A stretch of DNA of 23,319 nucleotides, taken from assembly GCA_050184225.1 (NCBI GenBank), contig JBFXAN010000096.1, forward strand, positions 1 to 23,319, in the 5' to 3' direction. This document shows positions 7,249-14,697 of this stretch, in pieces. This stretch comes from JBFXAN01 sp050184225. GTDB taxonomy: Bacteria > Chloroflexota > Dehalococcoidia > CAUJGQ01. The translations under genes were made by a program, and so were the position numbers. Under the pieces are notes generated by a model that was given only the letters and a program-made list of their open reading frames with translations, was not told where the DNA came from and did no database searches. Each line of letters opens with the position of its first letter. Position 1 is the stretch's first letter.

Positions 7249-8013
7249 TTAGCCCTCGTGCAGGTCCTCGGGGAACAGAACCGACGTTTTGTAGCCGGCA
7301 AGGGCGGCACGAATCGCCGCCAGGGTGATCTCATCCATCCGGAAGAAGGTCGGGCGCCGGCCGACATCTTCCGGCGCGTGGGCGTCCGACGATTGGATAC
7401 AGGCCCGCGGCATTCGGTAGCGCGGGTCGGCGCCGTTGCCGTACCGCTCCCGCCGGCGCGGGTCGGTGATCTCCAGCGCGACCAACTCCGGCGTGGTGTA
7501 GATCCGCTGCTTGTCCGAGGGTTTCTCATCTGACATCAAGAAGCCGCGCGGCTCGCGGTCGACGTGCGCGCCGATCGCGATGCCGCCATGCGCCGCGATC
7601 GCGCGGAAGACGTCGTCCATCCACATCTCCGTCCGCTTGTAGCCGTCCCCCCAGACCTCGGGCGGCAGGTCGACGGCGTGCATCAGGTCGCGGATCACAT
7701 CGACGGGCGTGTCGATATCGAAGATCGCGAGGCAATGCCCGCCGCGCGTCGAGATCTCGGTGCCGGGGATGATCGTCACGGTGGAGCCGCGTGCCAGCTC
7801 GCGCAACTCGTCGATCACCTCGCCGCCGTTGTGGTCGGTGACCGCGATCGCATCAAGCCCCGCCGCCTCGGCGGCGCGCAGCACCTCGGCGTGCGCGGTG
7901 GAGCGGCCAAGCTCCGGCCGGATGTGGTCGATGTAGCAGGCCGAGAAGCGGGTATGGATGTGCAGGTCGAGCTTCTTGAATCCCGGCGGCGCCGGTACGA
8001 CAACAGCAGCCAT
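7249..8013 (-). CDS. PHP-domain metal-dependent phosphoesterase
   Basis: This 254-residue protein has the ordered PHP motifs that bind two or three metal ions. They are DLHIHTRFS (H18, H20), AVTDHN (about 58-63), IPGTEIST, IGAHVDR and the C-terminal SSDAHAPEDVG. Members without a polymerase domain hydrolyse phosphoesters such as histidinol phosphate, 3',5'-nucleoside bisphosphates or small oligonucleotides; the substrate here cannot be assigned. A GGGGAGA-like ribosome site lies close upstream of ATG 8013. It is the first gene of a minus-strand unit with the crotonase-fold gene 20 bases downstream, and it is divergent from the LuxR-type gene at 8228. Confidence 0.9.
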   Translation of the reverse strand: MAAVVVPAPPGFKKLDLHIHTRFSACYIDHIRPELGRSTAHAEVLRAAEAAGLDAIAVTDHNGGEVIDELRELARGSTVTIIPGTEISTRGGHCLAIFDIDTPVDVIRDLMHAVDLPPEVWGDGYKRTEMWMDDVFRAIAAHGGIAIGAHVDREPRGFLMSDEKPSDKQRIYTTPELVALEITDPRRRERYGNGADPRYRMPRACIQSSDAHAPEDVGRRPTFFRMDEITLAAIRAALAGYKTSVLFPEDLHEG

Positions 8014-8055
8014 CGTTCTCCCCGGTCTCCCGAACGTGATCGCACGGTGTGGTGG

Positions 8056-8142
8056 GAGCCGCGTTCAGAATAACGGACGCGGCTCGATGAGGCGATGGTG
8101 TTCGGCGGACGCGACGGCGATTCCGATGACGTTCGCCGTCGC
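8056..8142. promoter_or_regulatory. Two stem-loops in a divergent intergenic region
   Basis: Between the divergent genes starting at 8013 (minus) and 8228 (plus) there are two inverted repeats. One has 9-bp arms GAGCCGCGT 8056-8064 / ACGCGGCTC 8077-8085. The other has 10-bp arms GCGACGGCGA 8111-8120 / TCGCCGTCGC 8133-8142. Each has a 12-base loop. The position suits operators or a 5' leader structure. Convincing -10/-35 pairs are not seen. Confidence 0.4.
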
Positions 8143-8227
8143 CGCACAGGTCGGGCACCAATGAACGCGAAGCGGCGCTGCTCGTCGGGTAGGATAGACC
8201 CGGCACATTCGTCGGAGGACGATCCGA

Positions 8228-9880
8228 ATGCCGCTCGAAGACCTCGCTGTCTTACTGGAACGAGCGCGTGACGCCTTTGCGCGCCGCGACTGGGTGGCTG
8301 CTCGCGACCGTTTCAGGACGGCGCGCGAACAGGGACCGCTGAGCGCCGATGACACCTACGCGCTGGGCGATTCGGTCTGGTGGCTGGGCTCTTTCAGAGA
8401 AGCGCAGGCCCGATACGAGGAGGCCTACCGCCTCTATCTGAACGAGGAGCGGCCGCGCGACGCCGCGATGACGGCGCTGGGCATCGGCGGCCACTGCTTC
8501 ATGCGTGGCGACGAAGTGATTGGCTCCGGCTGGATGCATCGCGCGTTGCGCCTGCTGCAAGACGAACCGGAGGGTGCGGAGCACGGCTACCTGCTGATCG
8601 GCGGGCTCGAATCGGCCCTGGGCGCGTGCGATCTCGATGCCGCGATCGAGACGGCGCGGCGGATGCAGGAGATGGGACAGCGGTTCGCCGACCCGAACCT
8701 GCACGCGCTCGGGCAGATGGGTGAGGGCAAGGCGCTAATCAAGCAGGGTCGGATCGGGGAGGGCATCGCCCTGCTGGACGAGGCGATGCTCACCGCCGTG
8801 TCGGACGAACTGGCGCCGGCATGGGCGGGCAACATCTACTGCCAGATGATGCGGGTGTGTCACGAGCTGTTTGACCTGCGCCGGGCGGGGGAGTGGACCC
8901 GGGCCACGGCCCGCTGGTGCGAGAGCCTGCCCGCCGCCGGGCCGTTCATGGGCGTCTGCCGCGTCCACCGCGCCCAGGTGTTGCAAGTACACGGCGCCTG
9001 GGAACAGGCCGAGCGCGAGGCGATGCGGGTCTGCGAGCAACTGGCGGACTTCGACCTGGGCACCGTGAGCGAGGGCTACTATCAGATGGGTGAAGTCCGG
9101 CGTCAGCGTGGCGACCTCGCCGGCGCGGAGGAGGCGTACCGGCTGGCCCACCAGTTTGGCCGGCAGCCGCAGCCCGGTCTGGCCCTCCTGCGGCTTGCCC
9201 AGGGCAGGACGGAGGCCGCGTCCGCCTCGATCCGGTCCGCACTCGCGACGGAGACGCTCGACCGGCTGGCCCGAGCGCGGCTCTGCGCCGCCCAGGTCGA
9301 GATCGCCCTCGCGGCGGGCGACCACATGGCTGCCCGGCTCGCGTCCGACGAACTGGAGGAGACGGCGCGCATCTATCAAAGCTCCGGACTCCTCGCCGCG
9401 GCGGAGCAGGCACGGTCCATGGTCCTGCTCGCGGACGGCGAGGTCGCGGCGGCGCTGCAGACGGCGCGGGCCGCCGGCCTGCTCTGGCAGCAGCTGAACG
9501 CTCCCTATGAATCCGCCCGCGTCCGCCTCCTGCTGGCGCAGGCCCACCAGGCGATGGGCGGGGACGACGCCGCCACGCTCGAGCTCGATGCAGCCGAGGC
9601 GGTGTTCGTTCGGCTGGGGGCGGCGCTCGACGCCAACCGCATCGCGGCGATGCGGCGCCGGGACCCGCTACCGGGAGGACTGAGCGAGCGCGAGGCGGAA
9701 GTCCTTCGCTTGGTCGCATCCGGCTGCACCAATCGCGAGATTGGCGCCGTCCTGGTCATCAGCGAAAAGACGGTCGCCCGTCACCTCTCGAACATCTTCG
9801 CCAAGCTCGACCTCACCTCCCGGACGGCGGCGGCGGCCTATGCCTTCGAGCATGGGCTGGCGATCCGCGGCCGTGGGTAA
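8228..9880 (+). CDS. TPR-repeat LuxR-family transcriptional regulator
   Basis: This 550-residue protein begins with an array of TPR-like helical hairpins (about residues 1-480, for example LGSFREAQARYEEAYRLYL and the RGDLAGAEEAYRLA unit). It ends with a GerE/LuxR helix-turn-helix at 484-548 (GLSEREAEVLRLVASG, TNREIG, SEKTVARHLSNIFAKL). There is no AAA ATPase or receiver domain, so it is shorter than MalT-type (LAL) regulators. Activity is probably gated by protein or ligand binding to the TPR part. SD GGAGGA (8214-8219) is 8 bases before the ATG. Three same-strand enzyme genes follow, and it is the obvious candidate to regulate them. Confidence 0.92.
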   Translation: MPLEDLAVLLERARDAFARRDWVAARDRFRTAREQGPLSADDTYALGDSVWWLGSFREAQARYEEAYRLYLNEERPRDAAMTALGIGGHCFMRGDEVIGSGWMHRALRLLQDEPEGAEHGYLLIGGLESALGACDLDAAIETARRMQEMGQRFADPNLHALGQMGEGKALIKQGRIGEGIALLDEAMLTAVSDELAPAWAGNIYCQMMRVCHELFDLRRAGEWTRATARWCESLPAAGPFMGVCRVHRAQVLQVHGAWEQAEREAMRVCEQLADFDLGTVSEGYYQMGEVRRQRGDLAGAEEAYRLAHQFGRQPQPGLALLRLAQGRTEAASASIRSALATETLDRLARARLCAAQVEIALAAGDHMAARLASDELEETARIYQSSGLLAAAEQARSMVLLADGEVAAALQTARAAGLLWQQLNAPYESARVRLLLAQAHQAMGGDDAATLELDAAEAVFVRLGAALDANRIAAMRRRDPLPGGLSEREAEVLRLVASGCTNREIGAVLVISEKTVARHLSNIFAKLDLTSRTAAAAYAFEHGLAIRGRG

Positions 9881-9923
9881 TTTGACCCATCGCGGCCGCA
9901 ACCCGATTGCATTGTTCCTCCGA

Positions 9924-9940
9924 TGACGCGCACCGCGTCA
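9924..9940. promoter_or_regulatory. Short perfect inverted repeat upstream of the alpha/beta hydrolase gene
   Basis: TGACGCG (9924-9930) and CGCGTCA (9934-9940) form a 7-bp dyad with a 3-base centre in the 103-base gap before the hydrolase gene. It is a candidate regulator binding site. The sequence TCTGTATCA follows at 9952-9960 and recurs before the next gene. Confidence 0.4.
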
Positions 9941-9983
9941 CCTCCGTACCGTCTGTATCAGCACAGCGAAGGAGGGAGCAGCG

Positions 9984-10862
9984 ATGACGACCGAAGCGTC
10001 CACTCAGCAGCATGAGGGCCGGTATGTCCGCGCCAACGGGACCGACATCTTCTATGTGGAGGCAGGAACAGGGGAACCGCTGCTGCTGCTCCACGGCGGT
10101 TTGGTGTCAACCAACCCGGTTTGGGCTGGTGTTCCCGTGACGTACGTCTCTCACATGAACACCTTCGCGCAGCACTTCCGCGTGATCGCGCCGGACACGC
10201 GCGGACAGGGCAGGACGGTCAATGCCGGAGGCGGCTCGATCCCCTACACGTTGCTGGCAGACGATGTTCTGGCGTTGATCAATGCGCTTGGGCTGGATCG
10301 GCCGCTGATCTGCGGCTTCAGCGAGGGCGGGATCACGGCGACGATTGCCGCCATCCGTGATCCTGACGCGGTTCGGGCGATCGTGAACGATGCCGGGTAC
10401 GACCTGCTCAACCCGCACGCGCCGACTATGACGATGACCCGTCAGGTCTTTGGCGGCAGCCCGGACGCGACTCTGGCGGACCCGGAGGCAGCCGCGCGGT
10501 TCTTCGAGGCATCAGATGAGACGCGCGCGATGCCGGCGCTGATGCAGGCGGATCACGACAGTGCTCAGGGTCCTGGCCACTGGAAGACGGTCATTGCCGA
10601 GTTGTTCGAGCGGGGCACCCAATCCCCGGGCTACACCGTCGAGGACCTGCGCAAGGTCACTGTGCCGACGCTGATCATGACCGGCGACAGAGACTTCCTC
10701 TGCAGCGTGGAGGAAGGGGTCGCGGCCTACCGAACGCTGCCGGATGGAGAGCTGGCGATCCTGCCCGGCATCAGCCACGTCATCACACCGCTCAAGGTGC
10801 ACGTCTCGATCGACTTCCTGGTGCGCCATGCAACGCATCAATCCGGAGCTGCGTCTGCCTAG
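9984..10862 (+). CDS. Alpha/beta-fold hydrolase
   Basis: This 292-residue protein has a complete alpha/beta hydrolase layout. There is an oxyanion strand LLLLHGGL (about 33-40), a nucleophile elbow C-G-F-S113-E-G-G, a probable acid in TGDRD (D235 or D237) and a catalytic His in GISHVI (H265). A helical cap (about 150-215) covers the active site. The family includes esterases, epoxide hydrolases, haloperoxidases and lactonases; the Ser nucleophile excludes typical epoxide and haloalkane enzymes, which use Asp. AAGGAGGG lies shortly before the ATG. The gene sits between the LuxR-type regulator and a methyltransferase, all on the same strand, with 68 bases to the methyltransferase. Confidence 0.9.
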   Translation: MTTEASTQQHEGRYVRANGTDIFYVEAGTGEPLLLLHGGLVSTNPVWAGVPVTYVSHMNTFAQHFRVIAPDTRGQGRTVNAGGGSIPYTLLADDVLALINALGLDRPLICGFSEGGITATIAAIRDPDAVRAIVNDAGYDLLNPHAPTMTMTRQVFGGSPDATLADPEAAARFFEASDETRAMPALMQADHDSAQGPGHWKTVIAELFERGTQSPGYTVEDLRKVTVPTLIMTGDRDFLCSVEEGVAAYRTLPDGELAILPGISHVITPLKVHVSIDFLVRHATHQSGAASA

Positions 10863-10930
10863 AGGCGGCGGAGTGCTGGTCGCACCCACACCAAGACCTG
10901 TCTGTATCACGATGAAGGGTGAGAGGAGCC

Positions 10931-12004
10931 ATGACAACGAAGACCATCGATCAGGCACGAGCAGAGTCGTTCGCGGAGCAGATGCTGGGTGTATTGAACA
11001 GCGGTGCGATTGCGCTGATGACATCCATCGGTCACCAGGTCGGGTTGTTCGACACGATGGCGACATTGCCTCCATCAACAAGCGAAGCAATCGCGGAGGC
11101 GGCAGGACTAAACGAGCGCTACGTGCGGGAGTGGCTCGGTGCGATGGTCACCGGCCGGATCGTCGACTACGACTCCGCCACCGGCACGTATTCGCTGTCG
11201 CCTGAACACGCGGCCTGCCTCACCCGGGCGGGCGGGAGCGGCAATCTGGCGGCGGCGATGCAGTTCGTTCCACTGCTGGCGCAGGTCGAAGAGCCGGTCG
11301 TCGACTGCTTTCGCAACGGCGGCGGCGTGCCCTATTCGGCGTATCCGCGTTTCCAGAAGCTGATGGCCGAGGACAGCGCCTCAGTCCACGATGCCGCGCT
11401 GACCGAGACGATCCTGCCGCTGGTGCCCGGCCTCCCGGAGCGGTTGCAGTACGGCATCGACGTCGCCGACATCGGCTGTGGCAGCGGTCACGCGATCAAC
11501 CTGATGGCGCGGGCATTTCCCCGGAGTCGCTGTACCGGCTACGACTTCTCTGAGGAAGGCATCCAGACAGCCCGGCGTGAGGCAGAGAGATTCTCGCTGA
11601 CCAATGCTCTGTTCGAGGTGCGCGACGTGACGGCACTCGATCTGCACGATCGCTTCGACCTGATCACGGCGTTCGACGCGATCCACGATCAGGCGCATCC
11701 GGCGCAGGTGCTGGCCGGGATCGCCGGCGCGCTGCGGCCGGATGGCGTCTTCCTGATGGTCGATATCCGCGCATCCAGCAACCTGCACGAGAATATGGAC
11801 CTGCCGATGGCGCCGTTCCTCTATGCCGCCTCGACGATGCACTGCATGACCGTCTCGCTGGCGCTCGCCGGCACCGGCCTCGGCACGATGTGGGGTGAGC
11901 AGACGGCGCGCCGGATGCTGGCGGATGCCGGATTCACCCACGTCGAGGTGAAGCAGATCGAGGGAGATATCTTCAACAACTACTTCATCGCCACAAAGCG
12001 CTGA
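10931..12004 (+). CDS. SAM-dependent methyltransferase with winged-helix N-domain (Rv2258c-like)
   Basis: This 357-residue protein has two parts. An N-terminal helical, winged-helix-like region (about 1-95) includes AEQMLGVLNSGAIALMTSIG and a GLNERYVREWLGAMV segment. A class I methyltransferase domain has motif I VADIGCGSGH (178-187) and a later LRPDGVFLMVDI strand. The N-terminal signature resembles the mycobacterial Rv2258c family and the dimerising domain of O-methyltransferases, so a small-molecule methyl acceptor is likely. ATG 10931 follows GAGAGGAG closely; an in-frame GTG at 10919 would add four residues and cannot be excluded. With the hydrolase and the FAD oxidoreductase it suggests a small modification pathway. 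Confidence 0.88.
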   Translation: MTTKTIDQARAESFAEQMLGVLNSGAIALMTSIGHQVGLFDTMATLPPSTSEAIAEAAGLNERYVREWLGAMVTGRIVDYDSATGTYSLSPEHAACLTRAGGSGNLAAAMQFVPLLAQVEEPVVDCFRNGGGVPYSAYPRFQKLMAEDSASVHDAALTETILPLVPGLPERLQYGIDVADIGCGSGHAINLMARAFPRSRCTGYDFSEEGIQTARREAERFSLTNALFEVRDVTALDLHDRFDLITAFDAIHDQAHPAQVLAGIAGALRPDGVFLMVDIRASSNLHENMDLPMAPFLYAASTMHCMTVSLALAGTGLGTMWGEQTARRMLADAGFTHVEVKQIEGDIFNNYFIATKR

Positions 12005-12048
12005 TGGGCATGCATCCGTGCGTAACCACACGGAAATCTGCTCTGATC

Positions 12049-12097
12049 GGGGCTATCCTTGCCGGCACAGGCTTCGATGCCGGTTGAGGATAGCCCC
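12049..12097. promoter_or_regulatory. Long imperfect hairpin between the methyltransferase and FAD oxidoreductase genes
   Basis: GGGGCTATCCT (12049-12059) pairs exactly with AGGATAGCCCC (12087-12097). Inside it, TGCCGGCA can pair with TGCCGGTT with one wobble and one mismatch, leaving a loop of about 10 bases. It ends 26 bases before the FAD gene start. No T-run follows. It could be a terminator/attenuator or an mRNA processing or stability element. Confidence 0.5.
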
Positions 12098-12123
12098 AGG
12101 GTTCCAAAGCGATGGAGGGCGCC

Positions 12124-13572
12124 ATGGCAGACCAGCGTACGCGCGGAATGATGCAGCCCCGGCGACGCGACGGTCACGCGATCGTGATCGGCGGGAGCAT
12201 GGCCGGTCTGCTGACGGCGCGGGTGCTGGTCCGCCACTTCGAAGCGGTCACGCTGATCGATCGCGACCGCTTCCCCGAGGAGCCGGTGTTCCGCAAGGGA
12301 GTGCCGCAGTCACGGCACCTGCACGTCCTCCTTGGTAAAGGACGATCGCTGCTCGATCGCTTCTTCCCCGGTTTCACCGAAGAGATGGTGGCGGCCGGTG
12401 CGCTGCTGCTCAAGTTCCCGGAAGATGCACTCTGGCAGACACAGGCGGGCTGGTCGGAGCGGTTTGATACGGGCCTGCCGCCGCTGCTGAGCAGCAGCCG
12501 CGAATTGCTCGAATTCACCGTCCGCAAGCGCCTCCTCGATTCCGGTCGCGTGCGCTTCGTCGAAGAGACGGATGTCACCGGTCTCACCGCCTCGCCGGAT
12601 CGCACCACCGTCACCGGCGTGACCCTCCAATCGCGCGCCGGTGACGGCGAATCGGAGGAGATCGCGGCGGATCTGGTGATCGATGCCAGCGGCCGTACCT
12701 CGCACGCGCCGCGCTGGCTGGAAGCGCTTGGCTATGAGGCGCCGGCGGAGACGACGATCAACAGCTTCCTCGGCTACGCCAGCCGCGTGTACAAGATCCC
12801 GGATCGCTTCGATGCCGACTGGCGTATCCTCTTTCTGCAACCGAACGCGCCCGCCGCCGCACGCGGCGGCGGGCTCTTCCCGATCGAGGGCGGACGCTGG
12901 ATCGTGACGGTGGCCGGCGCCGGCCGGGACTACCCACCGACCGATGAGGCAGGATTCCTGGAGTTCGCGCGGACCCTGCGCACGCCGCTGCTCTACGAGG
13001 CGATCAAGGACGCCGCGCCGCTCACCAACATCTCCGGCTATCAACGCACGGAGAACCAGCGCCGTCATTACGAGCGCCTGCAGCGGCGTCCGGAGCGCTT
13101 CCTCATCACCGGCGACGCGGTATGCGCCTTCAACCCGATTTACGGCCAGGGCATGACCGTTGCCGCCGACGACGCGATGATGCTGCATCGCTGTCTCGCG
13201 CGGGCCGGTGACAACCTCGCCGGCCTGGCGGAGCGCTTTCAAAAATCGATTGCCAAGGGAAACAACGATGTCTGGCTGATCGCCACCGGCGAAGACATGC
13301 GCTATCCAACCACCGAGGGCGCAACCCCGGACCGGATCACACGGATGACCAACCGCTACATGGACCGGGTGCTGAGCGTGGCGATCCGCAACGCTGGGGT
13401 GAATCAAGTCATGTCGCAGGTCTTCAACCTGCAGACGTCGCCATACGCACTCTTCAAGCCGAACGTCCTCGTGCCGGTGCTGCTCGGCCGCGGCGACCCG
13501 CCGTTGGAAGGCCCACCGACCGCGACCGGAGTTCCGCGCGTGGAGCGGGACGTTGCCAGGGTCGGGGATTGA
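12124..13572 (+). CDS. FAD-dependent oxidoreductase / monooxygenase-like protein
   Basis: This 482-residue protein has an N-terminal FAD Rossmann fold, HAIVIGGSMAGLLTARVL (about 18-35), ending in the acidic LIDRD strand. A second FAD-contacting motif, ITGDAVCAFNPIYGQGMTVAADDA, is the GD...P..GQG signature of the PHBH/geranylgeranyl-reductase superfamily. A middle VIDASGR motif (DG-type) is also present. The tryptophan motif of flavin halogenases is not seen. It is probably a hydroxylase or reductase acting on a hydrophobic small molecule. ATG 12124 is preferred (GGAGGG at 12114-12119); an ATG at 12112 overlaps that site. It is the last gene of the plus-strand run started by the LuxR-type gene. 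Confidence 0.88.
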   Translation: MADQRTRGMMQPRRRDGHAIVIGGSMAGLLTARVLVRHFEAVTLIDRDRFPEEPVFRKGVPQSRHLHVLLGKGRSLLDRFFPGFTEEMVAAGALLLKFPEDALWQTQAGWSERFDTGLPPLLSSSRELLEFTVRKRLLDSGRVRFVEETDVTGLTASPDRTTVTGVTLQSRAGDGESEEIAADLVIDASGRTSHAPRWLEALGYEAPAETTINSFLGYASRVYKIPDRFDADWRILFLQPNAPAAARGGGLFPIEGGRWIVTVAGAGRDYPPTDEAGFLEFARTLRTPLLYEAIKDAAPLTNISGYQRTENQRRHYERLQRRPERFLITGDAVCAFNPIYGQGMTVAADDAMMLHRCLARAGDNLAGLAERFQKSIAKGNNDVWLIATGEDMRYPTTEGATPDRITRMTNRYMDRVLSVAIRNAGVNQVMSQVFNLQTSPYALFKPNVLVPVLLGRGDPPLEGPPTATGVPRVERDVARVGD

Positions 13573-13592
13573 AGGACGGCCCTCACCCTCGG

Positions 13593-13618
13593 CCCCTCTC
13601 CCAAGCTTGGGAGAGGGG
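13593..13618. repeat. 26-bp perfect palindrome, likely bidirectional terminator/interspersed repeat
   Basis: Arms 13593-13605 and 13606-13618 are exact reverse complements with no spacer, centred on AAGCTT. A pyrimidine-rich CCCTCACCCTCGG lead-in precedes it at 13580-13592. It lies 20 bases after the FAD gene stop and between convergent genes. Confidence 0.75.
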
Positions 13619-13640
13619 AGTCCGATTCGCCGGAGCTGCA

Positions 13641-13670
13641 GTGTCCATTCGTGTCCGCTGGTGTCCGAGA
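13641..13670. repeat. Three GTGTCC units at 10-base spacing
   Basis: GTGTCC begins at 13641, 13651 and 13661, exactly one helical turn apart, in the convergent gap 13573-13712. The sequence looks like degenerate interspersed repeat; a tandem binding site is possible but unsupported. Confidence 0.45.
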
Positions 13671-13712
13671 GAACACGGGGTGGTCGGGCGCGGGATGTGT
13701 TCGGCATTACCA

Positions 13713-14654
13713 TTACTTCCCTCGGCAGCGTTCGAGTAGCAGCGCCTTGAAGCGGGCGGCGTCGATCGCGTAGCCGACGCGGGCGTTGGGCGGATGTCCG
13801 CTGAGGCCGAGGCGGTCGACGACGGTCATGCCGGTGGTGAGGGCACCACTCGTCTCCACATCGACGTGGGCATCGGCGTGGTCGGACATGATTGATGGAT
13901 CGAGAGCGATTGCCATGCCGACCGCATCCGGGCAGGCGGCGCCGTGTTCGCCGGGCAGCATCGGACGGCGGGCAGCGATCCGGAGGCTGTGGCCGAGCAA
14001 GGCGCCGACCAGTCGTGCCGCTGGAGTTGCGAGTGCAGCGATCGCGGCGACATCTTCCTCTGTCAACCGTGCGGCTCCGCGCGAAAGCTCGATGCCGGCC
14101 ATGGTCAGGCTGAAGCCGGCGCGGAAGACGGCCTTCGCCGCCTCGGGGTCCGCGTGGACGTTGAACTCGGCGACGGGTGTGACGTTGTCGGCCGCGCGGG
14201 CCGCGCCGCCCATCAGCACGATACCGCGCACCGCCTTCGGAAGGCGAGGCTCCCGCACAAGCGCCAGCGCGATGTTGGTCAGCGGTCCGAGGGTCACAAT
14301 GGTGATCTCGCCCGGCGACCGCATCACCAATTCGACGATCCGGTCCGCCGCGAACCCCAGATCGGCGCGTCCCCGTCTCGGCCGCAGGCCGATGTCTCCG
14401 AACCCATCCTTGCCATGGATCCACGAGGGACGCCTCGGTGCCGGCCGCATGATCGGGTGACGCGCACCGGCATACACCGGAACCTCAACGCCGCAGACCT
14501 CCGTCACGAGCCGCGCGTTGCGGACGTTGTGCGCCAGTCCCGCGTTGCCATGAACGACCGTGATCGCCTCGACATGCACGCCCGGATGCCGCAGCGCCAT
14601 CACCAGCGCCACGCCATCGTCAACGCCGGGGTCGGTGTCGATGATCAGCCGCAT
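13713..14654 (-). CDS. Inosine/uridine-preferring nucleoside hydrolase family protein
   Basis: This 313-residue protein opens with the Ca2+-binding signature of nucleoside hydrolases, IIDTDPGVDDGVAL (D6, D8, D12, D13). It contains TLGPLTNIALAL and the EFNVHADPEAAKAVF motif typical of the family, so it should cleave the N-glycosidic bond of ribonucleosides. In group I enzymes a His-Asp pair near the C-terminal third supplies the catalytic His and a Ca2+ ligand. The equivalent here reads Cys-Pro-Asp (AACPDAVGMAIAL), which suggests a different subgroup or substrate. The start ATG 14654 lacks a clear ribosome site, and a GTG at 14666 is an alternative. It is the last gene of the ferritin-like/ferredoxin/DUF4037 unit, 43 bases after DUF4037. 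Confidence 0.88.
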   Translation of the reverse strand: MRLIIDTDPGVDDGVALVMALRHPGVHVEAITVVHGNAGLAHNVRNARLVTEVCGVEVPVYAGARHPIMRPAPRRPSWIHGKDGFGDIGLRPRRGRADLGFAADRIVELVMRSPGEITIVTLGPLTNIALALVREPRLPKAVRGIVLMGGAARAADNVTPVAEFNVHADPEAAKAVFRAGFSLTMAGIELSRGAARLTEEDVAAIAALATPAARLVGALLGHSLRIAARRPMLPGEHGAACPDAVGMAIALDPSIMSDHADAHVDVETSGALTTGMTVVDRLGLSGHPPNARVGYAIDAARFKALLLERCRGK

Positions 14655-14697
14655 TGTGCAGGACACTCGTCGAGCGTGGTCACTCCCCCGTCCATTC

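Noticed and set aside
8014..8227. Divergent gap considered for a riboswitch or small RNA
   Set aside because: Only two simple stem-loops are visible; no known riboswitch core or terminator-like T-run was recognised.
12124..13572. FAD enzyme considered as a flavin-dependent halogenase
   Set aside because: The tryptophan-containing halogenase motif was not found; only general FAD monooxygenase/reductase motifs are present.
13641..13670. GTGTCC units considered as a CRISPR or iteron array
   Set aside because: There are only three 6-base units at 10-base spacing, with no spacer-sized intervals and no cas or replication genes.
12310..14424. A 704-codon open frame on the minus strand antisense to the FAD gene and in another frame of the nucleoside hydrolase gene
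   Set aside because: The translation is Arg/Gly/His-rich low complexity with no family motifs. It spans two well-supported genes and is an artefact of high GC.
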